Positions 25,855 to 40,854 of a stretch of DNA of 64,000 nt are shown one piece after another. A model generated the notes under the pieces. The model did not search any database and was not told the DNA's origin. It saw nothing but the letters and a program-made list of their open reading frames with translations. Made by a program: the position numbers and the translations under genes. This DNA comes from Strongylocentrotus droebachiensis (lineage: Eukaryota; Echinodermata; Echinoidea; Camarodonta; Strongylocentrotidae). Location of the stretch: contig JAVYIG010000170.1 in NCBI GenBank assembly GCA_035222895.1, positions 661,501-725,500 of the forward strand, read 5' to 3'. Numbering within the stretch: position 1 is the stretch's first letter; every line of letters starts with the position of its first letter.

Positions 25855-28800
25855 AGAGAGGCAGATCAAATTTATAATGTTTAACATTATTCTGAGTGAT
25901 TTTTGCAACCTTTTTTTCTCTCTAATAACAAGAACTAAAGACTAGACTCTGCGTGTCCCAAACAAAAGTGCACATCTGTAGTTACGCCAGACATGAAGTG
26001 GATAGCTGGAATATACCTTTATTGCCACTTATATATCCATTACTCAATTGCCAAGTGCAATGCAAGCTACATTCCCAGAAAATATAAATCATTTCATACA
26101 ATGTTGCTTGTAAATCTACTTAGAATTGAAAAAATTGTCTGTTTGGAGCCAGAAGGGCTTTAACTCATATTCTTCAACACCGAATTAACGCCCTTACTGC
26201 TCTTGAGCTGAAAGTGAAATTCACCTATGGCACAATGGGTATCATTTACTCGAAGACTTCTCCACGGCTTTGATCGGAAGAAGTTGTTGACATATTTTTC
26301 CCCCTCGTTGTCATCTTTACATATTCATGTGAGGTATCGATGTCATCAGACATGTTATCTTTTCATCTCTGCTGAATTTATAATAAAAAGATAAGCATCG
26401 CGGTTTGATGGACCTTGCATCATTAAGCAGCCCTCTCAATTCAGTTTAATTCAGATTAGATGGACATATAAAACAATTTAAAAGGTAACCTTGAACACTC
26501 GTTGTTTATGAATGTTTTGGAGCTTACTTACATCCTAAAAACAGAAGCTTCACATTATTCTTTTTCACATGCCACACAAGTAAGCTCAAGGTGCCACATT
26601 GTATTTATCATGGGATAGATAAAACAAAGTCCTCAAGATTTATTAACAACTTGCATTGCAAAATTAATCCATAAGGTGTTACAATGGTTGTCATAGACCT
26701 TATCAAGACTGGAAGTGGGTCATTTTGCAAAGCCATTGTGTTGCACAAAGCAATCCTTCAGTCAATTGGTGTCTATTGTTTTGTGCAAAAGCTCAAGTGT
26801 GGCAAACGAGCAACCATACAGAGAGGCAAAGAAAGCAACCGAAGTGTTAATGGTAATATTGATTTCTAGTATCATCTGTTGAAAGAACGAATGGGGCATT
26901 ATACTGTGTGGAAAAGTATATGAGTAAGCTAGCACCCTTCTGGCTATGCAACCACCCGAATGTCTTTTACTCTTCATTTTCATATAATCTCCTCTCATGC
27001 AATATACCTGCAACGTAGATGAAGCTGTCCCAAAACTAAGCAGTGTGCAACAGTGAACAGTTTCAAGCACGATTGAAAACTTCACCTGAAACCTTTAAAT
27101 CTAATAACTGTTATCTTAATGTTTGTATGTTAATGCGATTGTATAATATTGTTGTCTACCTTATATAAGTTTGTTTAGGATCATCTGTCTGTAAAACTTC
27201 TTGATGACCCACCCACTTTTAGTAGTTTTGTTTAATATGATTTTCCTAGTTATTTTGTCCCTATTTCTTTTTCCAATAACATTTCAATTTCAAATTCAAT
27301 TTCATTAAAAAATCAAAATCAAATAAGTTACTTATTTTAGGAAACTTTCTTTACAATGAACTAATATTTTATATCTTTTTCTTCTTCTAACCTATCCATA
27401 TTTTGACAACCTTTCCTTAATTTGACCACAATCTGCCCGGTAAGCAGTTATTGGGGAACCTTCAATTACCAAGACAAAAACAAGAATTTGCTTTCTTTTT
27501 CTATAAACAGCTCTGCATGATGACATTTTGTTCTACCATTCTTTAACTGATTTTAAATCTTCCTTCAGACATTTAAATGCTAATTTTATTGGAGGAGCTC
27601 GCGCCTTTGAATGTTTTTTTTTAAACAGATATATGGCGCCATACAAATGCTGTTCATCATCATCATCATCATCATTAAAAAGAGCTAGTTGTATATGTGT
27701 ATCTGCATAACTCACAACAGCCACAGAAAGATTTTAAAGGCATTATTTCTTGGAATCCTATTTTTGTTTATGGGTAATGTAAAAATAACATTCGTGTCCC
27801 AAAATAGACATAAAGTACTGTCAAGAAGCTTACAAATAAGACCAATAATGTGGGATCATATTTCCAAAATAAGCTTTATCCCAAAAAATTAATTCAGAAA
27901 GCTCTTTTTCAAAATGAAGAATAAAATTCAACATCTCTTATTACATCATACAGTAGATGCTCAAGTCTCTCCAGGTCTACTAAGAAAAATATTGTTGCAA
28001 CCACATCTAAAAATATAAGCTGACAGAGAGATGAAAAGGAAAACACTAACATTTTTGAGAAGAAAAGAGCATCTCTCGTTACCCAAGCCACTGAAACCTC
28101 AACTCTTCATATTCTACTCTACTTGAAAGGAAAATCCAATACCTTTAGATGCTTTTTGTGCCATGGAACTATGCTCAAAAATAAAATTTCTGCTATAAAT
28201 GTTATTTCAGTTTATCAAATTATCCCAAAAAAACCATGACTCTTTTTAATACAAAGTCTTACATACAACTTCTTTATCTTAACATTTTGTTCCCAAAATG
28301 CATTGACTTTAACTTCAACAATTATGAGTATTACAATCTGTAATAAATAACTTTTCATACTGAGAAATTAAAGGAATGTTGTTATGCCAGAACTAATTTG
28401 GTTGAGTCATCCATTGACATCCAATGTCCTCAGCTGGTATAATATTTATACAGGCAGCTTTTTCACGTCTATGGTCTGATTTGAAGAAGGAAGGACAAAA
28501 ATAAAGATTTTATCATTTTTTAGCATAGCCTGCATCTTGTTTGTGAATTTTTACTGGTAAAATGGAGTAACATATCCATATTTTCTAGAAAGTATGTATA
28601 AACGATAGATTTCCTTATTTCAAGGTAATTTGAAAAGAATTGCAAAACTGCCTTCACTTTTGAGAATTGCTTCCTCAGGGTACACGGGCAGAGCTGAATG
28701 AAATTTGATCCTGTTTTGAAATTAGATGCTCTTCTAAAACTCTTCAAAATGTAGTAGAGAATAACAATTTTTTGGAAAATCTTCATATTCCCAAAAAAAA

Positions 28801-31800
28801 AGGCTTTTGACTTTGTTTCCTACCTCGATGTCTTACAACCAAGAAATTCATAGCTTAGAAATTACAACATCTGAAGTTACATAGGGCATTGTGCTACTCG
28901 ATCCCAGTCTTTATCATTGTAAAATCCCTTGTGCATTCTTACAGTAAAAGTCACTTAAATACATGAATGTTAGATAAGGAACTTGACATTACGTTTGCCC
29001 CGGAACTTGAACCGAATTCAAATGTTTTATGCACAGAAGATTAAGTAGTCCCGAGGAGCTACGTCCAAAGGGCATGGGGCTTCTCTGAATAATTAGACTT
29101 TCACATGAAAGCAATACTTTTGCAAAAACATGAAATGCTATTTTCAATTCAGAGTCTGACATTTTCTATGAATTCTTATTAGGGATTAATCATGCTCTAA
29201 TTGAACATCTAAATTGCCATTGGAAACTCTAAATGAAAATTTAGAAAGAAAACCTATACTTAGCATTGATAGAAATAATTTCTTTTCATGGCTTGCCATT
29301 AGAGTTGGTCAGCCATTGAGAGGAAACTGGTGTCGGGAGGGGAACATTTGTCATATCCGTTTTATTTATTACATAATATCCCCCCTATTGCTTTCTTTCT
29401 CTTTCTGTCTCTCTACTTGTCTCTTTTATTTTTATTTTTATCATCATTTAATTGAGGGCACTACACCACTTGTTTAATCACCACAGAATTATCCTGCTTT
29501 AATATAAGAATTGCTAATACCTCAAACACATGCTTCATGTCTCTCTATTAAATCTGTATTTTCACTGGCAAGAACTGCGTTTTGAGAATACTACTTTGCA
29601 AGGAAAAAAATTTCATCTCCCTGTCCGCTTGTAAGTGATGTCAAATTGACTTTCAAAACCACAAAGAATTGAACAAGCTGAGTAAAGCATTTGTCATCAT
29701 AACATACCCCCCCCCCCCCTCGACACCTCTCTCTACAAAAACATGATCTCTTCAGAAAACATTATCATTCCCCAAAATAAGGCCCTTTGTACTATTTGCA
29801 AAACATCTCCTTTCCCACTCGACGCGTTCTCCTTCCGACATCCAATCGATGAATCTATACATGCATCCATCTTGACATTTTGCCGCCGTCCACCGAACTG
29901 CGGCTTGTCATTTTCTAGGGCGATATATAACTTCACAGCTGGCACAACAATAGAGACTGAACTGTCCCTCGAGGAGGGCCCTCCGGTGCAATGATGGACT
30001 GGACGGACGGATGGAGCTACTCATCAATCTGTGATTGGATAAGGACTCTGTTCAGTTGATAGAGGAATGATTTAAAGGTAATTCATAGTTCCGGTAGGAT
30101 TATTCCTCGAAGTGCACTGTGAGCTAGCTGATAATGGCTGCCGGAGCTAAAGTTAGGGTCATAATTTAGAAAGCTCTTTGAAAGCGCATAGGGACGTTAT
30201 ATCATAATGTGTTATGCGCTATACAAGAACAACTTCTTCTTCTTCTTCCTGTTCTTTCTCTTCTTTCTCTTCTTTCTCTTCTTTCTCTTCCTCCTCTTCC
30301 TCTTCTTCTTCTTCTCGATTCACTACACAATCCCAGTGCAGGACGCATGATCAAGGGCCCTGTTTCATAATCAATAACAACTTAGAATTGATTTGAGGGT
30401 CCTGCCAAACCCTCCCCCTATCATACCCTGGGGAGACCCCTCAAGTAAAAATGATGAATGGATGCACCTACTCATAAACCTACCATTGAATATTGCATGT
30501 GTTCAGACAGTCATAAAAGATATGATCTAAAGATGATCTACAATAAATCCCACTATGATTAACTTTTCAAAAGTTGAATGAGGTCACGAAACATGATGTA
30601 CTTTTAATAATTGTCTCTTTTTGAGACACTATATTTTTTTTTTAATGTATTCATTGTCCAAACTCTTGTAAAACACAAACAAGTTCAAATGCTAATAAAG
30701 TAATAAAACCAATAATAATAATAATGTTTCCTAAAAAAGTGGCACACACTTGATCGGAGTACAAGCTAAGTGATCAATTTCTTAAGCAATACTGTAGGTT
30801 ATATTTTATTAAATGGGTTTACCCTATATAAAATCTATAAATTAAGGAATTGAGCAATTTAACTACTATGACCACTATGTATTGCCTATAAAATCTGACC
30901 GAGATTCTTAGTGCAGAGATACACACGGCTAATGACCGCATTGGGAGCTATATATATATATATATATACATTGCTCCTGGCCAGTGGCTAGTTTAAAGCC
31001 GCCAGGGATTTAAAAAATGATTGGCGAGATCACACTCCTGTGGATATCAATCGGAATAATGAAAGGAATAATTGAAACTGGAATCCCCAAAGATAACTAG
31101 AAAATTCAAGGTTATTTATTCCCCTTTGTGTTCAAAACGTGTTCATATACAATGGAATTTTTTATCAAAATGTATTCATTCACTTTTTTCTTCTTTTTAG
31201 GTAGCACAGACAATAAGGTATGTGTAGTTTATCAAAATCAAATACATGTATGATGGTACCTCTTGATGTGTCTGGCATATATATATATTCAATATAACTT
31301 CCTTGTATATTTTTATCTGTCTTTATAGCTTCCATTTTGAAACTTGAAATGTTGTAGCAGGTTAATACAGCTATACTCACTCAACCAATATGCCATCTAA
31401 TAGTTTTTCTCACATTTTATTGCAAAAATCTTTAAACTTTTTTTCTCAACTTGTCGACAATTTGAAATGCAAACAGCTACATCACTTATTACCTGCAACC
31501 ATCGATTCTCCACTTCTGAAACTAAAACTTTTGCAACGGGTCGATGAAACATTTCACACATCCCTGAATGCCTTCCTATACTATCTCAAACATTTTTTTG
31601 GGCTAAAATCGTGATACATTTTCTCAGTTTCTATCTGAAGTGCCTAGAGCCACACCGCTAGTTACCTGCAACCATGCGTCTCCAGTCGATCAATCGGGGC
31701 ATTGATTGAAAACTGGTTTCTTCATGCTCCAGTTATGTCCTTCCTCTTTCACCACTGTTCTCCTGAATTCTTTCCGTTTCTTAACCAGACGATCGATAAA

Positions 31801-33954
31801 AGAATGAGAGACCGCAGTCAGACCCTCTTGAAGTGAAAATAAATACCACTAGGTTTACATATAAAAAAATAATGATTTTGAGATGCTGTGATAAAGTCTG
31901 TTGTAAAACAAAACAAAAGTGATAATTTGGAATCATTTGTTATGACAGACGTATAAAGAAAGAAATAAAGATCTGAATAATTAGTCCAAAGGCTTCTGAG
32001 TATCTAGGAAATGTGGGTAGCGATAATCTTTAGGGAATTTTTTGAATAATTGAAGTATCTCGTTTAAATTTTCGGCTTTTTCATATACTGGGGTATAATT
32101 AGGGTTCTCAAGAATTAATCAATGTAATTTGTATAAATTTCTTCAATGTTACATTTTCATTTTCTTATAACTCAGGAATGCTTCTTTCTGATATTCCAAA
32201 ATGAAGTAACAAACATTAAAATTACATTTATGACTATGTCAAAATGTTTAAATATAGGTCCTTGCTGTATTTAAGGGTCATTTCACCTAGGGCTTCTACC
32301 AGCATCCGAGCCTGGTACATTATAATTCATACTTCCTAACTACAGTTACATTGTAGCTAATGCATACCAGTAAAGCTAAGAATTGTTTAACTGTCCAATG
32401 TAGTATAAATATACGAACATCGAGGTTGATTGATTCTCCTGAATATAGCATGTGAGCAAAAACAACAAATAAATTTATATGTGGGCATACAGATTTCACC
32501 AGCTCTTGAGATCGGCTACTTTGAATCTGTTAATGCGAATTCCCAAGTGTCAACATTCCATGAGCTATTTTCATACATTCCTTGGAACAGCTGTAACAAA
32601 AGATTCATTTATTTGATAACACTAGAAAGGTTCAAGAGAAAATTGACTTCTGGTGAAGTTGGAAAGTGATTTGTGAGCTTTCTCCCCCTTTTGATGCGTA
32701 TGTGGAGGGAATTATTGAAGTAGCGTTGTCTCGTTGCTCTTGAAACAGTCTTGTATTTAATATATGTCTGGAAATAGAATTCCAACAAGATGTAGATGCT
32801 GCATAGCAATTGTGATGATTATGAAATATCAATTCACAATTGCTTGTATTTCAACAAATAAAAATAGCTTTTAGACAACTCCAAAAATTCATATTTCAAA
32901 TGAACATTAATTTTCCTATTTTCATCCCTCTGTTTTTTGTTTTTCTTCATTTTTTATTAAATGCCGATGTAAAAATGTTAAAAAGTACCTTCAATAAGAT
33001 AACTGCATATGGACAAAAACTTTGAATAATTTTAGTCAACTTCATTTTGGGATCGCTGGAAAGTTGAACAAAAAACATGGACTATGGCCGGGGTATCTCC
33101 AAAGACGGAGACTCATTCATAATTAATGAGAAGAATAACCGATAACGTATGTCCCTGAGAAGAATAAGTAAAAGCAGATGTTACTGATTGTTTGGGGGCT
33201 CTCTTAAATTAGTAAAACATCTACTAGAGATCAGGAAATCTAGACAGATTTCTATCTTTTCTTGGAAAAATGCAGGCTTCTCTGAGGCATCGCTTTTTCT
33301 GTTTACTGCTCTGTGATCAATGCTGCATTGATTGCGATTGAGCGGAGGCGAGGTGATATTGCTTCTAAACTGGACCAATCCTCGGTACATCTGTTTCTTT
33401 AATTCCCCTATCAGCCTAGCCTGGGGAGTGAATCAATCCCTTGCCGTCCCGTTACGCACATGACAACGACCAATTCAAACGATGACAAATTTGTCTGTTG
33501 ACAAACTCCGCGCTTGGAGGGAGCATGGCGAGTGCTGATGCGTCGGAATGCAGGCAACTTTTTGCAGACGGGTCAGGACTTTGGGCTTCCTTTTTTCATT
33601 TCTTTTGATTGGTCAATTACCTCTGGCATTCACAGGTCTAACTGTGGAACCAACATGTATGATAACAATAATACATCCGTCTCTTCCTTTGTCTGACCCT
33701 TATTCATGCACTTTCTTGCTCCCTCTTTCTCTCCTCTCTTCCCTCTCTCTCTCTCTCTATCTTCCTTCTCTCTCTATCTCCCTTCTCTCTCTATCTCTCT
33801 CTCTCTCTCTTTCTCTGGTACTCTTTCATCCTTATTTTTGTGTTTTCTTTATCTATTTCCTTTACTCTGAATTTTTTTACTGTTTTCATGTACAAGTAAA
33901 TTTGTAATTCCTTATCGCGCTACATACCCATACCCCCTCCTCCCCCCCCCCCCC

Positions 33955-34013
<59 letters not shown>

Positions 34014-37000
34014 GTTCTATATTCACTATTGGTTTAGAAATTCTTTATTATCCAAGATATTGATCACTCCTGTTTTTCGGTGCCGTGCCTTGACATCTTT
34101 GTAATCTACATTAGATGTGAAAGGACCAACACAAATAGAATTCTTTTAAAACTTGATTGAAACAATGCATCATGATGTAATTTCCCTTGGCATTAATGAA
34201 AGAAACATGGATTGGTATATAGATATATAATTTTAAAAGGGCTCTTTTGTGGTTGGAATTGTGCACACATACATATTCAAATGGTGGAAAATGGAATGGC
34301 AAAACATATGAATTTATAAAGATAAAATATCATGGAGTCTAATGATTAACAATAAAATATATTCTGGGTGGATGTAACTTTTTTTGAAAGATCTCATTTA
34401 AAACTATGGTTTCCCCCTATCGAACTAAGTCTGCGAAGTCTATCAAACTAACATACCAATATATATATGGCTGATTTTCTTTAACTTCTACCACTCATCA
34501 AGTTGGTGCTATTATTGCTACCACTTTTACTAATCTCCTTCTATTGTTGCCAGTGTAACTGCTTACATTCATTCTATTTTCACTACTGCAAAAGAAAGTT
34601 CTTCCACTATTACTTGTATGAACACCACCACCACAGCCACCACCACCACCACCACCACCACCACCACCTCCGCCACCGATGGAAAGAACTTTTTTGAACA
34701 ATTTTTGACAACCTACCTAAAGCCTTCTCCGTGTCTCCATATTTTTTCGCTGAAATATAAACCAGTTTGGGTGATATGGAGATTAATACCTGACACCTTT
34801 CCTTCAATTCAACCTAAAGCCCATTATCTACTCGAACTAAAGCAAACTACTAGCCCAAGACTATTTCAAAACAATGACTTGCAAAGAGGTCCAAGATGTG
34901 CATGCTGTATCAAACTCCACCTAGACCAAAATTGATACCATCATCAGGTTCAACTTGTTTTTAGAACATAAGTCTTTAAAGTAGACATTCATTGATTTTA
35001 AATATTGATTTAATTTGTATCATTGCATAAGGGAAGGTTAAATTGAACAAGGTGATCGCATGTTTCCCGTTTGGAAACATTTAAAACGGTAAAATACATC
35101 CCCACTTTCGCACTTGAAGAGCTCTCTGAACACTGCCAGTATTTGTGACGTCACACAAGGGACCAAATTAGTATAAGCAGACGATGTCCCATAACAATGC
35201 ACACATTTTGAGTGCTTGTCTCGTCGTCTCCTCTTCGCTTATTTCTCTTAATTCACCAGTGTTATTCTAAGTGTTTGATCTGTTGCCTCACTCTACATTT
35301 CGGACATGGTTTTATTTTGATGATATGCATGCATGGTGTCTTCGTTACATGCCATAGTGAAGCTACTTCTGATTACCTTGTCATTTTTCAAACGCTGCAT
35401 TTTTCATCGAAATAAAACCATGTCTAAAATGTAGAGTGAGGCAACAGATCAAACATTTATAACACTGGTGAAGTAAGGGAAATAAGTGAAGAGGAGACGA
35501 TGATATTTTGGGTCAACTACATGTCTTACTATTTAGAAAAGTCCATGGAATCAACCTTGTACCTGTATATACCCTTTCATCCTTCGGGCTGAAATCGTGT
35601 GTTAAGAGCGAGAGAGGCGTTTACTCTGTGTTAGAGTATGGAAGTTAATGTCCTTCTGGCTCCAGATGGACAAAATACTGCCTATATCAAATTAAAACAA
35701 TCTTACTCCAGCTTTAGATGCTTATAATACATCCAGAAATCAACGCCTAAAGCTATGGTCACAAATCAGAGCAGCGACCGACCGATCAGTAGCCTGCTCG
35801 GTCGCTGCTGGAATTAGGCACCGCCCAGCGATTAGGTCGGTGCCCGGGCGGCGACCGCCCAGGCACCGAGCGTATTTTGGGCGGCGAGTGAAAAGTGAGC
35901 AGGCGCGCCCAAATTTTAACTCCGCGCTAAAACTTCAGCGGCGACCGAGCGATGCCCTAAAAACGAGCGGTGCCTGGGCGGCCGCCGCTCGGTGGCCGGG
36001 CAGCCGCCGGGCAGAATTGGTTAAAAACTCGCCGCTCGGCCGCCGAGCAGGCTACTTTTGGGTAATATGACCATAGCATTAGGCACTGTAACGGTTAAAA
36101 GCATCTCTAGTTAAAATATCGTCAGTTTGGTGCGAGAAGGGCATTCACTCATATGCTTTAAACACAGAGCTAACACCCTCATCGACTCAGCTCTCAACTA
36201 ACATAAGAAAAAGAGGATCATGGGGGACAAGCAGGCACCGATTGGGAAAGTTTTCTATGTAGAGGGAGCAAGTAGCTACAAGTAGGACAGTGGGGCTTTA
36301 AAACAGTTCTTAGTGGCACTAGCTTACCCATAGCTTTGATCTTGACGATGCCTGAGCTGACGGGTGCGACGGTCCATAGCGTCTGCTGGAAGGATGCTAC
36401 TACTATCATGGGCTGGTCATCCCTCTCCACAGATAGATGCTGAAGGGAATTATAATAATGATAATAATAATAATAACAAAGATGTAATTCTTATCTTTAG
36501 TAGAGGGATAATCAAACAATTCCATACTGTACTTTACAACGTCAAAAGAAAACTTACATTAACTATTTCCTCAATGATATATCAACTTTTGGCAAGATTC
36601 TCCTTTCCTTGTTCTGTCAAGCTGATTAAAAATGTTTGCTGCAAATGTCCTGAAATACTAACCAGACTAAATACTAGACATGTCCTTTACTACATTTTCA
36701 TTAGTAACCTTCACCTTAATAATACTCCCACATGTTGGACTTTTCATCTTTTTCATTTAAATTCAACAGCGCTTCATTTCAAACATATTAATTGTTTTCA
36801 CTGGTTTCAAATATGCACCTCCTGTTTATTTGACAGTGATTTGTTCATGAAACTTCTAATGTATTTATGATTCCTTGACTCTCTGATCTTTACTCGATCC
36901 CTCCCTCTTTTATATATTATTTTGTGAATTTTAAATGCTATTATGCTTCGTTTTCTATTTTGTATTTGTGTTGTTAATTAAAACCTATTCCCAAACATTT

Positions 37001-40000
37001 TTTCTTTTTTCTTGTCACATGCAGGTGATATCTCCTTCAATTGTGTTTGAGTTTCATTTGCTGCCTTAAATAAAGGCCTATTTTTAAAAGAACTAGGTAT
37101 TGTTAATTTAATTTCAACTTCTAGGGTTTATTTTTTCAAAATCACAGAATTCATTACATCCATCAATAAAGGTATCATAAATGTCTTGTTTACAATATCC
37201 TACCATTTTCTCACTTAAAAGATAGAACAATAATTTCACAGTGACTTCCTATCCCTTCTCTTTCAAAAGAAACACCAACATCATAACTAGCAACACAATA
37301 CATTGCAAAGCATACATAAAATACCACGACACGCTCAAAGTCAGTATCCTTTCCAAATATGGTGAAATTGCTACTCCCAGCCCAATCACATTCATGACTG
37401 CATGAGTGGTCAAGCGGATACAGTTAGCAGAGTGATGAAATGACCAGCCAAGCCATACAAATATTGACCGCAAGGCTGGATTGTATGCTAATTGAATTAT
37501 ACGCAGCTGTTTAAAATCTGACCATGAATTGTGCCTGGTCCCCACATAATTTTGCCTGTTTGGAGCAAGAAGGGCATTAACTATGTGTATTATTTAAAGA
37601 TGATACAAGTTAATGGCATTCTGGCTTCAAATAGATGATTTATCTATATGTGTTTTAAATGCATGGATTTACTTTTGTGTTGAATGCATGGATTTAATTG
37701 TTTTGCCTTCCATCTCCTAATGCCTTTTGTGCATGGTGATTCAGAGAAAAATGTATATTCTGGAAAGACAGTGTATATGGCTTATTCAAAGGAAAATTAT
37801 GATGGCACTTCATAAACTGAATGAAGTGGTCAGCAGTAAATCCTCTTAAATTGACAAATCTTAAGCATTATATGACCATTCATTCATCTTGGTGTTTTTT
37901 TTATAATTTAAATAGGAAAAAAACTGAATGATACCATTTGAAAATGGAATTCATAGCAATCTTGATAATAACCGAGACTCTAAATTGTCAAAATTGCATG
38001 TGTATTGTATATGCTTACAGTAATCATTTCATGTCAAAAGTTACCCTAACCTTTATGACCAATATTGTCAATATTCATAGAAAATATATATTCCACAATG
38101 TTCTTGAAAAGATCAAAAGAACTTTACTCTAAAGACGTTTACATGTATACTGATCAAATAAAACAAATTATTGGTAAAAAGTGGAGTAATATATCAATAT
38201 GAGCCCTCCCAGAAGTTCTGAAACCTCTAGATCCATTACTGGAAAATGAGGAGGCAATTGTCTCAATTAACATCATGCCTCCTTAAATTGCCCTCCCATC
38301 AACTCAAGTAGATTTGATGGATATGCAAACTGATTTGCCTCGAGTAGAATACCAGGGCTTCTTCATAAGTAGCATTGATGAATTTCATATACATAAATGT
38401 GACATGCATTTTACATGTACCTGTGGGTCTGTTAATCCCATATTGTTTCTTGAGTGTTATGGTTTTGAAAGTTTTTTGTGGTTTAAAGGTAATTAAATTA
38501 CTTCCACTATTTCTGCCTGGATGATAAATGTTTGCTGTTAATCTGAAGGTACAGCACCAAATAAATTGAAAGGATTACAAATTATTGTATTGCCATATCT
38601 TGTTGTTAGATCTTGAGATGGTTTCAAGTACAATGTTCCATTATCATTTTTAGTTCTTCAATATTTTTTTATAAAATATCTGTTTCCAAAAATGACCATC
38701 TTACCAGGTATCTCTCTGTGGCGACATTGACAAGGATGAGGTCATCTCCCACTCTGACCTTTTCACCTTCTGACCTCTGCTTGGATACCGGGTATATCGT
38801 CCACCAACATGCTTCTCCTATAAAGAGAGAGAGAGAAAGAGAGAGAGAGAGAGGGGGGAAATCATGAAATCAATGCAGATGTTGGCTTTTCTTCATTAAT
38901 AATAATGATAATAATATCAATAATATCAATAATAATGATAATGATAATAATAACAAAAACAATTAAAACAAAAAAATAATATTAATAGTAAATTATTTAA
39001 CCATAATGCATATCACTATTTTGGGAATAGAGAAAGAGAAAGGAGAAATAGATAGATCAAAGGAGAATCACATTTCCTTCAATATTTGTAACACAACAAA
39101 AATATGGGGAAAAGACTCAAGTAAAGCATAGACCCTCATCCCTCAAAGAAATACTCTCCAAGAAACATCTATACAAAATCCAGAATCCCTCCCCCACCCT
39201 CCCCCCCCCCCCCCAAAAAAAAAAAATCACCCTTACTTCACTCTCCTATTAAACCTCAGTAACTTCCTGTACTTAAAATATTATTCATGGCTAGTTGTAA
39301 CCTAACACATGGACAATTCTTATAATCAGCGACCATTTATACATTCACAAATGCATGGAATATCACACAACCTTGAGTGCAAGGTGTACTATACAAATAT
39401 AGAACCCTGTGATACAATCAAACTACATGAATATTTAAAGAAAGGCTTTATGAAAGTCAACATAATTGTAGATATGATTGTAAATGACATACAGAGTAAA
39501 AATTGTAGATCGCTGATCAAGACGACTATAAAAATTATTCAAAAAAGATCTGAGAATCCATGACTATTTTGTTTATTTTACAGCACCCTCACATTTTCTA
39601 TCAAATCTATCTGGCAGACATCATCATTTTACAATGCATATGGAAGTGTATGGTGGACCTTCTTAAATTGGTACAGATTTCTTTTGGCTCTGTTAAATTT
39701 TCATTGTTATCGAGTCTCAAGATTAACGGACCTTAGAAATGAGGATGGTAGGTAATGAAAGAGTACAGTGACATGTTGCTTATCATTTTCAATGGATGTC
39801 ATCGTTAGATGTAGGTTACGTATTTTTCAGTGCTAGCTCTACATGTATGTATATTACGGATCGTAATTTTACATATTCATTATGATAATGTAAATACAGC
39901 TATGTTAATTATTGGCGCACGCACGGACAGACGTACAAGGGAGATAGAGTTTGGCAATGAAACACCAGTCAGGAGTAAATATTAGCTATTTTTAGCATTA

Positions 40001-40807
40001 TGTTTATGTCTTGAACATACCTTTGAGAGAAAGATTATTAAAGGTAAAGACCAAGTATTGGCAACGCCCCAATTTCAAAAAATGAAATGGAAGCTCTCAT
40101 TACCAATCATGTGAAAGAATATGTTTTGACTAATACATGATGATAACAAATTTGCCGGGAAACCGCCTAGTAATTCATATATTTGGTAAATTTATTTCTC
40201 TCATGGTCTGGTGAGAGAGATAGGGTAGTCCCATATACATCTTTCTGTGTATAGTGCTTGTAACTTTACAAAGAATGAGCCAAATTTCTTATCATTTTGA
40301 TGATTCCAGAACCTTGCAGATGCTAGATGCTAGATGATCGACCTTTTCTGATCGATTCCACAACGTTTCTTTCACAATGCAATCGCATGACCATTACTGG
40401 TCTTTACCTTTAAATTATAAAGAATCATTATGTTGTTATGAGGTATACACATGTGGATGTACTGGAATTTTATTACCACAACTTGATTCATACTTCAAAT
40501 TGGGTTCACAAAACATGTTCAAGTTTACACCTATTTCAGAGAAATCATATAAATGAGAAAGAAGATTGACACGGTTTAAAATTCACTTCAGAATGTCATA
40601 TATTGTCCTGTGCATCTATGACTTCCAACACCATAAAGACTATGTGAATGTTCATATGTGCTGGCTGGAATAAAATGATTTCTTTCCAATATTTATTGCA
40701 AGAATTCCAATAACTGACTCCTGTGCATGGTTTTATGTCCAAATAGAAATAAAAGGAGGAAGAGAGAGGGGAGAGAGGGGAGAGAGGGGAATGAGAGGGA
40801 GAGGGAG

Positions 40808-40854
<47 letters not shown>

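Larger units (their letters stand above)
24251..36327 (-). other. 12-kb RyR intron
   Basis: The largest intron in the window. It contains a C-run at 25069-25080, an (AT)n run at 25826-25852, hairpin copies at 26137-26212 and 26875-26948, a (CAT)n run at 27655-27676, a C-run at 29706-29718, a SINE tail with (CTT)n at 30165-30315, an (AT)n run at 30952-30968, CT tracts at 33717-34008, a (CAC)n run at 34623-34672, a long inverted repeat (35221-35504) and the nested palindrome at 35596-36200. No exon is needed by the RyR frame and none was recognised. Most of 27700-30150 and 31000-33700 shows nothing. Confidence 0.6.
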
